Made by a program: the position numbers and the translations under genes
Source: Candidatus Poseidoniales archaeon
GTDB taxonomy: Archaea > Thermoplasmatota > Poseidoniia > Poseidoniales > Thalassarchaeaceae
Assembly (NCBI GenBank): GCA_012959435.1
Contig: DUDF01000045.1
Coordinates: 1 to 32,016 of the forward strand
DNA length: 32,016 nucleotides
Direction of reading: 5' to 3'
The notes under the pieces: generated by a model
Told to the model about the DNA's origin: nothing
Database searches by the model: none
The model's input: only the letters and a program-made list of their open reading frames with translations
Shown here: positions 19,001 through 28,700 of the stretch, one piece after another
How the letters are laid out: each line of letters opens with the position of its first letter
Position numbering within the stretch: position 1 is the first letter of the stretch

Positions 19001-21805
19001 GAGATTGTTTTAGACGCACTCTCGGTCAACTTCATAGACGATATTTTGCCGGAAGTTAGTGGTATCACCTTCTATGTGGACGGGCAAGAAGTCACTGAGG
19101 CTAGAGTTGGGGATTTGATTGAGATTCGTGTTAGTGTATTGGGCAATGAATCAGATGCCACGATTGAGTGGCATTTGCAAGGGCTCGGCAGCATCTCTTC
19201 ATGGCCTCCCGCCTCACTTTCATTCATGGGTTGGGATACTCTTCACAATAACTACATTACATTTTATGATACATCTCAACATTCTGCGGAGTATGGTGAT
19301 TCGATGGCATTATGGCTATGGATGACTGATGCTGCAGGAAACTCACGCACACCGTCTGGAGTTGGTGCGTGGTACGAGACATTGATTCTAAGGCCGGTCT
19401 TCCCCGATTTCGAGTTAATGACAGTGGGTGGCTGCGAGCGAGTCATTGTCGCGGTATGTGAGACGCAGCCAGGGGTTGAATTGGTATTCCAAGCGTCTGC
19501 AGTTCAAGATCGGTCAGATCTCAACATGTTTGTTCATATCATCAATCCAACTGATACTGGTGATGATTTCGTGGTTCCTTTGTATTGGCATGATATATCA
19601 AAAGTTTATGATGGTTCAATTTCCCTTTCCACTGCTGAACTTGGTTGGTGGGATATCAGATTCAGAGTTATAGATATTAATTTGAATGAAGAAAACTGGT
19701 CATCAGCGGTGATTGATAAAGTCCATGTTATTGATACAACCTCGCCAGATGAAGGTCAATTAACTGTTGTAAGTGAAGATAATTCAAGCCTTTCTTGGGA
19801 AGTATCTGGCCAATGGCTAGCCACCTCTCGTGACAACTCAACTGCAAGTTTAGAAATCAATGGCCCCGATGGTTTTTCTATGTCTATTCCACTATCTGAC
19901 CCTGTAATGAACGACCCACTCAACATTTCTTCCTATGTTGCTCTTGGTTCAGAAGAAACAATGGGGATTGGTGCCTCTAGTGCTAATAACAGTACAACTG
20001 GAATTATATTTGAAGGATTAAACCAAACTTGGCCGGGACTAACTCTGACGAATATCTCAGATTCATGGGGTTCAGTTACGACTTTCCTCTCTAAACAGTA
20101 TGATATTAAGGCTGCAAATCCAGATATTATTACAATAATTCCAATCCGTGACTACAAATCCTCATCAACTAGTATTTGGCAATCATCTTATCCAACATTG
20201 CTTGATGCTCTTGCGCCGACTGGTGCTCAAATCTTTATTGGAGTTATGGAAATTGATCCTGATTATATCTGCCACATTGGTTCGGGGCCAGCTGGTTGCT
20301 ACCAATATGGAGAGTTCCAGACTATTACTGAAAAGAGCAAGATTATCACGGAAATAGCCTCATCAAGACCTTGGGTGACTTTAATTCCACTATCTGATGA
20401 CGGCCCAGAGCACCCGGAGTGGATTGATGGCAATGATGATTTCACAGATGCTGGGCACCGTTCCATTGCAACTGAAATGTTGCATGGGATAAATGGCAAA
20501 TTAGATACTAGATACTTCAGTATAGAGGCAAATTATACACAAGATTTGACTACACTTTCACCAGGGGTGTACGAATTTGAAATGCAAGTGATTGATGAGT
20601 TTGGTAACATCGCTGATGATGAAGTGCCAGGCCCCGATGCAACCATGTCACTGCTTCCGGCTGATGGCATTTTGTCATTGATAATTCAGTCACCAGTACC
20701 TACCGTTTTGCATCCGGGGTCTTTTGATATCGCATATGATGCGATATGTTCAATCGATTGTTCAATGGAACTTGAAATATTCCTAAATGGAGAATTAATT
20801 GAAGTGATTAATCCAACTGGCGGAGCAGGAACTTACACCGTCACAATCCCAACAATTGGAACGCATACCATTTCCATGGTTCTTTCAACTTCTGATTGGC
20901 AAGTCACTTCACAGACAGCATCTTTGGAAGTTTTTGCAACGCCACCACCGGCACCGGAATGGCACATCTCGTGTAGTAACTATGATGAGGAACTTACATT
21001 GCCAAGTATTGCATACAATGGGAAAATAGGAAATTTTTCTTCATCAACGCACTTTATCAAATGTACAGTTACAAATAGTGGTGATGCTAATGGATTTGTT
21101 CACCTTTCTCCCAATTCGTCTTTTGATCCGTTTGAATGCACGTCAACAGTGTTTGAGATATCTCCCGCTGGACGGGCAGAATTTGATTGTACTGCAGAAG
21201 AGAGTGATGAAACGTCGGGAATATTCCCACTTTTGTTAGAATTTGAACAGGTTGGTGAATCTGCTAACACATCAATTGGAGGCTGGGATACTACTGTAGT
21301 AATGTTGTCACCACGTTTTGTCGCAGATGAGATTGTTAGTGATAATCAGCTAGAAGGAGAAGATGGCACAACAGCAGAGGTTGCAGGGAAAACACCGTTT
21401 AATTGGATGATTTCAGCATTCGTTTTGATTTTGGTCGGGATTGGTGCAATCAGTATAATGTTTGCAATGCGCGATAGAAGAGAGCCAGAGATTCTAGAAG
21501 TCAATGAGGATTCGCTATTCAATGATAAAATGAGGACCTCGGAAGAATCTGCAGAATTGGAAACTATTCATCCTTCAATTGTAGCAGAGCAGGATGAACC
21601 AACGGAACTAACTCCTGTCAGTCCAGAACTCAATCCCATTGTGGACCATGTTATCTCGGAAGGTGAGACAGAGATTCTTGATTCATATCTAAATCTACCC
21701 AGTGGTGGGGAATATCAGGTGACCGATGGGGTTACTGTATACGAGCACCCAGATGGGTCTCGATGGCAACAAGAAGAAGGCGGTAAATTTCACCGGCTTG
21801 CTTGA
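16040..21805 (+). CDS. Giant secreted single-pass surface protein with SGNH-hydrolase-like domain, Gly-rich region, Ig-like segments and a second degenerate SGNH-like domain
   Basis: Signal peptide; MEVLMLGNSYTQANN...DWIVLQDQS...SSDGSHPSLSG; poly-Gly region; YVALGSEETMGIGASS...DGNDDFTDAGHRSIA; C-terminal TM MISAFVLILVGIGAISIMFAM and acidic tail. Start could be GTG 16040 or ATG 16058. Confidence 0.85.
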   Translation: MLNVGSMTQRQVRHSFILVILLLVSTVGIHFAIANNPNLHDDESVLSSSPNSMEVLMLGNSYTQANNLESLTESLLTNYFANSNVDRLAAGGLNLADHSSRVQTSGHQWNTTLNNGNYDWIVLQDQSQVPSFPTTSQYWQDSLSGAVVLNEMIEDNGAETVLLMTWGRRNGDQDNQWRNPDFLTMQANLDSGYRLYAENVSTASRPVWLAPAGLAFKHIYDEIVASGGTPENSGTLFDNLYSSDGSHPSLSGSYLTSCVVYATISGSNPVGLNGPSGLSSSRILELQEAASATVFNNTQNLVYPWHRASSSTFSNGNSSVVLHPALNETAGLTHRPGQRINGASLNLTVSGLQEWSNTTNQMSALAPNSTMIGTTVDANRQLRLNTSSGGSVPNSGTNNTVISSSVTMSGNHSYDTLHLLCGIVSCGEISVSGGPLRIYANVIKIELGTSIVADELVVGNWGVGGSTARASNGKSPGAGGGSHGTSGGSGGGTNGGAGGTTYGNGSEPGSSGGNVTYINPNGQVANDANGGYGGGVIELYARVIYMNGSISANGGRGDDGATPPGGSGPGGSGAGGGSGGSISLMANSVYIGPNAVLTAEGGDGGDGEDGSCAPGNPCLFMYDGGHGGGGGAGGIILLATTANNLNNNGATSVNPGRGGAGGAPYGTGSRGTVGNNGNTGYSFTGTFAGWSGSLVYIYNGNYTSPILGRQGLINVHGVVRIPNSQPANTSIVATYRYSVDGSSWSQWDSFNLTFEELPAFSLIQFNFWLSTTNNTTTPRINSIDLDLSNWYSIDDFRLSISNTTGGAPFWYFPHNLGVVRDSNPLFSQFGGPTTFQIFVPTNATPIGSGWIHIIPPTFNVDSNITISLAGNTILSINSSQFPAMGMTIELNNSLLQTNWKNNLSGTNGPAGIAWGNLELDCSAQGSYMGNFASSFVIVPYELTETLGANGTIVTALNDHVNRTGGRWAEATFSTFPVMSQGITLDSHEIVLDALSVNFIDDILPEVSGITFYVDGQEVTEARVGDLIEIRVSVLGNESDATIEWHLQGLGSISSWPPASLSFMGWDTLHNNYITFYDTSQHSAEYGDSMALWLWMTDAAGNSRTPSGVGAWYETLILRPVFPDFELMTVGGCERVIVAVCETQPGVELVFQASAVQDRSDLNMFVHIINPTDTGDDFVVPLYWHDISKVYDGSISLSTAELGWWDIRFRVIDINLNEENWSSAVIDKVHVIDTTSPDEGQLTVVSEDNSSLSWEVSGQWLATSRDNSTASLEINGPDGFSMSIPLSDPVMNDPLNISSYVALGSEETMGIGASSANNSTTGIIFEGLNQTWPGLTLTNISDSWGSVTTFLSKQYDIKAANPDIITIIPIRDYKSSSTSIWQSSYPTLLDALAPTGAQIFIGVMEIDPDYICHIGSGPAGCYQYGEFQTITEKSKIITEIASSRPWVTLIPLSDDGPEHPEWIDGNDDFTDAGHRSIATEMLHGINGKLDTRYFSIEANYTQDLTTLSPGVYEFEMQVIDEFGNIADDEVPGPDATMSLLPADGILSLIIQSPVPTVLHPGSFDIAYDAICSIDCSMELEIFLNGELIEVINPTGGAGTYTVTIPTIGTHTISMVLSTSDWQVTSQTASLEVFATPPPAPEWHISCSNYDEELTLPSIAYNGKIGNFSSSTHFIKCTVTNSGDANGFVHLSPNSSFDPFECTSTVFEISPAGRAEFDCTAEESDETSGIFPLLLEFEQVGESANTSIGGWDTTVVMLSPRFVADEIVSDNQLEGEDGTTAEVAGKTPFNWMISAFVLILVGIGAISIMFAMRDRREPEILEVNEDSLFNDKMRTSEESAELETIHPSIVAEQDEPTELTPVSPELNPIVDHVISEGETEILDSYLNLPSGGEYQVTDGVTVYEHPDGSRWQQEEGGKFHRLA

Positions 21806-21840
21806 AACCAAATGAGCAAATGATGATTGATTTCGTGTTA

Positions 21841-21882
21841 TTTTAACGGTTGGTTCAAGAACCACCTCTATCCGCTATAGGT
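21841..21882 (+). promoter_or_regulatory. Putative promoter/leader element (second copy of the TTTTAACGG / inverted repeat / TATAGGT arrangement)
   Basis: TTTTAACGG 21841-21849, inverted repeat around GGTTGGTTCAAGAACCACC 21848-21866, TATAGGT 21876-21882. Confidence 0.35.
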
Positions 21883-21883
21883 C

Positions 21884-22516
21884 GTGGTAGACGAAATACG
21901 CTCCTGCTACCGGTTCCGGTCGCCAGATGATGGCATCGTGATTCTTATTGAGGGAGAAATGGATTGGGTTGAGTCTTGGCGAGGGAAAATTGGCCTCGAC
22001 GACATCGGATTACTAGAGAGACTTAGCATAGGTTCAGACGGCGATCCAATTATGACTTCATCTTCATCAACCCGAAGCGTCAGTAAACCACTTCCAGGCC
22101 CCACTCCAAATCCTGAGAGTGTGTTGACCGTACGCAGAACAATAGGTGAACTGAATATAGAAGAAGAGATGGCGAAACTTGGAATCTACAAAGAGGAGTC
22201 TCCAAGCGTTGGTGATTTGAGGGCAATTCTTGATGAGTATGACGAAGCACCAAAACCACCACAAGGTTCACCCTCGACCGAGCCAATAGCGGAAGGATGG
22301 CTACGCGAGGCACTACGAATTGCAGTTCGCAGATTTGGTGTGATGGGACTTCCTGTTGACGTGATTGTTGAAACAATTCACGGACGTCATGATTTAGACG
22401 ATGAACTTGTGGGTGGCTGGCTTGAGACACAGTATCAGTTAGGAAAACTTGTCAAGATTTACGGTGGGACTAGAGAGGGTTTTGGTCCTTCTCCAACGTG
22501 GCTTGACGCAGTTTGA
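21884..22516 (+). CDS. Hypothetical protein, helical C-terminal domain
   Basis: 210-aa ORF (GTG start) between the two giant genes; low-complexity linker then EGWLREALRIAVRRFGVMGLPVDVIVETIHGRHDLDDELVGGWLETQYQLGKLVKIYGG. No family recognised. Confidence 0.7.
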   Translation: MVDEIRSCYRFRSPDDGIVILIEGEMDWVESWRGKIGLDDIGLLERLSIGSDGDPIMTSSSSTRSVSKPLPGPTPNPESVLTVRRTIGELNIEEEMAKLGIYKEESPSVGDLRAILDEYDEAPKPPQGSPSTEPIAEGWLREALRIAVRRFGVMGLPVDVIVETIHGRHDLDDELVGGWLETQYQLGKLVKIYGGTREGFGPSPTWLDAV

Positions 22517-22709
22517 AGATGCAAAAATAATACTATTTCTGGAATAAATGATTGCCATTATATCAACTAATTTTGTGTTGATTATGCGGTGGGCTGGGGA
22601 ACTAACACTCAGAAACAATAATCGTTGTACTGCGTGACAATTGGTATAGCATTTTTCACACACGCGCACGAAAGGGGTAATAAGAAAGCCCAAAGTCGGT
22701 TGGTCTTGT

Positions 22710-25700
22710 ATGTCGAGCCATACCTTTGAACTGAATATGAACAAGGCACGGGTCAAAGCCGTCGCACTAGTCGCACTGATGGTATTGTCAACTTCGTTGG
22801 CAGTGCTGGATGTTTCGGCGAGTAATTCGAAGCAATACCCAGTAACAAGGAATCCTCTGGACCTTGCGACTGGTGACTTTGATTGTGATGGTGATGACGA
22901 TATTGTGACCGCGAGCGAGATGGGGAACTTCTTGTCCATTCTCTGGAATGATAATGGAAATTACCAAGATAGAACTGACCTTTGGGTTTCTAACAACGCA
23001 AGCCGCCGTGCTGGATTCACTGATATCGCTGATGTTGGTGGTGTTGAAGTGGGCGACATTGATGATGATGGAAAGGACGACATAGTATTCTACCAAGGAA
23101 ACATTCAGGTTTTTGGTGGTACAGAAGTAATCCGTGGAAATCTAACGGTCTTGAGGAATGAGGACTGTGCTGGGACTTTCAGCGAGGATGCAGTTTATAC
23201 AATGGGTGACATCGTATGGAACTTCCAAATTGGCGATGTTAACGGTGATGGAGCAGATGATATTGTAGCTCTTGAATTACAAGATTTGGCTTCAGGTACA
23301 CAGCGTCTCTTAACTTATCTTGGTGGTTCTCAGCGTAACAATATTGCGACAAATCATAAGATCACAACTCTTGATAATCTCGCTAACAAGGTCTACGCAG
23401 ACATTCGGCTCGGAAATTTCGGCGAGGCTGTTGTGGGCGGTCCTATCGGAAACGATTGCGATGATTTAGATGCATTCTTGCATTATTGGCCAGGGTTCAA
23501 TGCAGCAACAGGATTCTCAGACGGTGATTGGGATAACGTTTCTATCGTTGAATTCGAATGTACGCTCGATACATTCGCAGCATGGAATGACCCTAACAAG
23601 CAACACACAATCAAGTTGAATTCCGAAAGTGGTAGCTTTGACATCGCTGATGAAGATAATGATGGCAAGATTGACACTATGGCAATCACGAATTTGACAA
23701 CTGTTGTGTTACAGAGTTGTGCAGCGGCTCCTTGCCCATCACAGAATAATTGGCAACAAATTGCAGTTTCTCCGACTATAGGGTCATTTATACCGGCTTC
23801 AGTTGAATTACAGGATGTCAATCAAGATGGAAGCATTGACTTAGTTGTTCCAACCACTTCCACCATTACCAGTTTGGTCGGCCAAAGTGGTAATACTGTG
23901 ACATCATATTCGATGGATAACCTAGAGGAATTGAATACTGTTCAAATTATTCTATCTGATGGCAGTGGTGGATACTATCAACCACAATCAATGCCAGTCG
24001 GCCGTAGACCAACTATGGTTCTTGTAGGGCAGTTTGCTGGTGGTCCAACCAGCGCTCTTGACTTGGCAATCGGTAACCGTGACTACACTTACCAATACTC
24101 AAATGGTGCACTACACATTGATTCAAAGGGGTGTGCTTTTGACCCACTAAACCCGCAACTGAATGGTTTTGGATGTGGTAATCTCGATGCGATCTCTGTT
24201 GTTCAACTTGATAACGAAGACGTTGGGATATCAGGCATGACTGTTTCACCAGCAAGTTTCAATCCAGATACTGGGAGGATGACGATTGGTGAAGGTACCC
24301 GTGAGGTGAATGTTACTGTGCAAAACACAGGGCTTAATTCCATCACTGGAAGCGTGGATGTTGATGTTTCAGTCAAGGAAATCACCGGTGGAGTAGACAC
24401 GACAGTTTACTCAAATGACTATGAAACAGCGGGAATTTCTAACTGTGGTACAGGTTGTACTTGGGCTTATGCAGATTATGACCAAGAGTCATATTTCTGG
24501 CATGAAGAGACAGCATCAAACCATTCTGCTAATCCAGAAGGTGACGAAGCGGATGTCAATCCGACTGACTACATGTGGGCAGGGACATGGCAACCGAATG
24601 CAACTGCTGGGAACCAGATGGAAAGCGGATATCTATCTAATCAAGATGATGGACTAATCTTGGAAGACATCGATTTGACCGGTGCTGACGCAGCATCACT
24701 CGAACTTGATTTGTATTGTAGTGTAGGTTACTCTGTTGTCCATTACGTGAACTCTCAAGGTTCAATCTCGGGAATGGTGATTTACGATGATTCGTGTAAC
24801 ATTGATGTTTATACTGATGATGAGGGATGGGTCCCTATCATCTATCGTGGTGGTTATGATGCTGTAAGACTTAACGAGTATTACAGTAATGGTGGTTCAG
24901 TAGAATACACAAGTAGAATTTACCATATCTTCGGTACAAATTACAGTTGGATGGACCTCAAAGGAAACAATTCACTGGATTTGACACCATGGGCTGGAGA
25001 TACAATTGACCTCCGATTCCGTTTCCGTACTGGATACGAAGGAAGTGTAGGACGTGACAACACTTCACGTAACACTCAGTGGGACGGTATGGCGTTTGAC
25101 AACTTAACAATCAAGAAGACAATCACACAGTTCGGCCAAATCCAGCCAGTTTCACAAAGTCTGAACCTCAATAACTTCGCCCCAGGCGACGAGCAAACCA
25201 TTACCCTAAACGCATATTTCACAAATGGTACTGAATACATGGTTGAGAGTGCTCTAACATCTCCTACTGGATTCAGTAATGAGGATGCAAGCAACGATGA
25301 TATGCGTTGGAAGATGGACGTGCTAAACTTGTATGACCCAGCGGTTAAGGAGATTACATCTCAAGACCGAGGTGCGTTGTATGCATCTGGAGATATGCCG
25401 ATTGATGTTATTGTTGAGAATGCTGGAAACACCGTGATGGATTTTGATATCAAAGCAACAGTGTATACTGCTCAGCCAACTGCTCTTTTCACCAACCCGT
25501 GTAAAGATGTTGAGGACTTCGAGCCAAGCGCATGTGCTTACATGTACGGTGATGACAGTGATGGTGATGGTGGAATCGTAGATGATACTGCTTCAAATGT
25601 CCAAAACGCAATTGTCCCAGGTAACCGACCATTGTTTGGTGGTAACGCATACTGGTTCGGCCATCCTGATTCAGGATACGGTGACAATTGGAATGAGTCA

Positions 25701-28700
25701 ATGACGCTACAAACTATTGATTTGCGTAATATGGGTGGCGATTTCGCTTACCTGACCTTCGATTACTTTGCAGAGGCTGATTACCTCAGTGATCAAGATG
25801 GTAATATTGTTGGAGTCAATGAGTATGGTGCGCTAGAAATCAGCTGGCGCAAAGGCTCACAAACTTACCAAGGCCTTGTCTATGGTTCGTGGAATGACTA
25901 CAATGAGAATGGTATTATTGGTGGTCCAAACCAAAGTTGTGAAGACATCGATGACGATGGTGTCTTTGACGAAGTTGAGTATATGGGAGACCACACTGAC
26001 CAAGACAATTATGTTATATGGTTTGATAGCGAAGGTATCGTGAAGTCAGTCACCCTTGACTTGACTCACATCGTGATACAGAACCGTACTGGTCCTTCCA
26101 ACAACTGGCGAACCGAGTGTACGTCAATGGATGGTGCTGAAGTTGATTTGACTTTCCGCTTCATGACAAATAGTGATGGTATTAATGGTAGTTCTGGATT
26201 CGCTGGTTTCGCTCTTGACAATATTACTGTGCAGGAGTATACATTTACTTCCGACCAAACTTACTACACATCTGTGACCAACATTGATGCTCGCGAGGAG
26301 CGTAATGTCTCCATTGGAGTACATAACTTCCAGCAGGGTATTTATCGAATTGATGTAATGAGCATATTTGACAATCAAACAGCTGGAAATAATTGGACCA
26401 ATACTAAGGAAGTAGCTCTTGGTAACAACGTGTCAAAGGTTATCTTCGAGGTTGCGTCTGTTGATGTAACATTGTTCCGTCCTGATGTTCTAGATTGTGT
26501 TGAAGATGTTGATTATGACTGCGTCTATCCGTTTGACGCTGCACTTACTCACCAGTTTACCGTACCATTGAGCAATGGTGTATTAGCAGGTGACTACAAT
26601 ATCTACCTAGATATCGTTGATTCCTCCGGGACGACAGTATCTTCAACAACTTCCACTAACAGCCCGATAACTCTTGAATCACATGAGAATAATCAAGCAA
26701 CTTTCCAGCCTTTCAACGGATGGATAGACGGCGAGACCTATGACTTACGATTCTTCGCACAACTTGTTGATGGAACCGCATCAGGAAACCAGCGCAACTT
26801 CACAATCACATTTGCAAGCATGGTGGATGTAGCGATTCTCTCAAACCCAACTGACCAGAATCGGTTGCAGAGTGTGAAGATGGACTTGCAGGCAATGGGA
26901 ATGACCTACACTCAGTTTAGACAGAGTGATTGGGATACCTACCTCGCTAGTGGGTGGTTGGACCATTACGACAAGGTCCTATTGCCTTGGCAGACTACTG
27001 CTAATGTCCAAGCAGGTAATTACTATGGCCGACTTGGAGAATCAGCAACTGAGAACATCCTCAAGAATTACATGATGGCTGGTGGTACTGTTGAAATCCA
27101 TCTAGGTCCTTATGCTGAAGGATTGGATGATAATCTACTGTATAACATGGTTATTCTAAACCGTGACACAGCAGGTAATCAAGTTGAGCACAGTGATCTC
27201 AACATTGCTGACCCATACCACCCTCTTCTTATGAATGTCAGTAGCACTGCATGGCTTGGTATGAACAATGGTAACTATGTTGCAAATGCCGCACTTTCAA
27301 CAGCAAGTGCAGGTTCAAACAAACTTCCAACACCATGTGGTGGGCTTATCAATGCACAGCAGGGTACATTCCACAGTCTACTAAACCATGACTCAGATTC
27401 TAGCATGCACATGCTAGCAACTTGTGGAGTTGGTAGTGGTGGTCTTATTGTAAGTACAATTGATGTAGAGAACCCAAGTGTCTCAGAACCATATGGGAGC
27501 ACTTCGTCACCTCTTCGTAGCAACCTGCTTGCATACCAAGTATCTCCTTACCCAACTGAACTCGGTATCGCTGGTAACGGATGGGATTTAACCATCAATG
27601 GCGCAGCCCCATCAGAAGCTGATAACTCAGGAGAATATTCTGATACAGTTTACCTTAAGTCAGGCAGTGTAGTTGATTTCGGATTTACATCAACTCTAAC
27701 TGGATTGAATGCAGACTGGGAAATCCGAGGTGCAACTGACTGGAACCGCAATCAGTTCCCACCCAACACAGAATTCGCTCACAGAGGGGATGATTCTCAT
27801 CAGGTAACTTTCTGCCTTATTGATACAAATCCTGACGGCACTGGTTGTATTCAAGATGCAACATGGCAAGTAACACTGTATCTTCACGATGCTGAAGGAC
27901 ACACAAGAATCACTCACATTACTCTACAAACAAACGATATCTTGGCAGACGAGTCAGACCCAATTGCTAATGTAACTGTAGAGGAGCACCCGCTCTACGC
28001 TGATAGTTTGGAGGACCATGGAACCAAGGAATCAGGTGGGTCAACTTGGCCAGTCTATCTTGCAAAGTTATCTGCCAGTGGAGATGTGAAGGTCAAGTTC
28101 GATGCTTGTGGTTCACAAGACCCCGATGCAATGGGAGATGAGAGCGGAATCACACTCTACACATGGAAGGTTTACCAGGATTACCCATGGAATAACCCAT
28201 CCAACGATTATGACGGACACACCTTTGAGCGCACTGCGGCAATGGGTTGTGACTGGACTTACACTTTCTACAATCAGACTGCAGACCCATCAGGATTTGC
28301 TGAGAACCCAATCCGAATTGAATTGGAAGTTATTGACCGAGCAGGTCGTGACTCAGAGAAGGTCAAGATGTACTTCGTAGTGGTCCCAGAGGACTACGGC
28401 GATGACCAACCAGTTTGGGAAATCAACACTCCATTAGATGGTTCTACTCAGACAGGAGAATATGTCTGGGTTAATGGTACTGTGATATCAGGAAGCGAGA
28501 ATGGAGATGTAGCAATTGAAGCAGCACTCGATTCATCAATTCTAAACGAGACTATTGACAACAAGGTACAGCAATTGCGAGATGGGAAATTCGCAGATGT
28601 TCGTAACCTTGGAGATGGTTCAGGATTCAGTTTGAAGTTGAAGTTAGAGGACCTATACGATGAGAACGGCTCTACCCAGACTATCTATCTGAAGATTGTT

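Noticed and set aside
22439-22939. 166-aa reverse-strand ORF between the 210-aa and 2123-aa genes
   Set aside because: Overlaps the ends of both supported + strand CDSs and their intergenic region; no recognisable protein.
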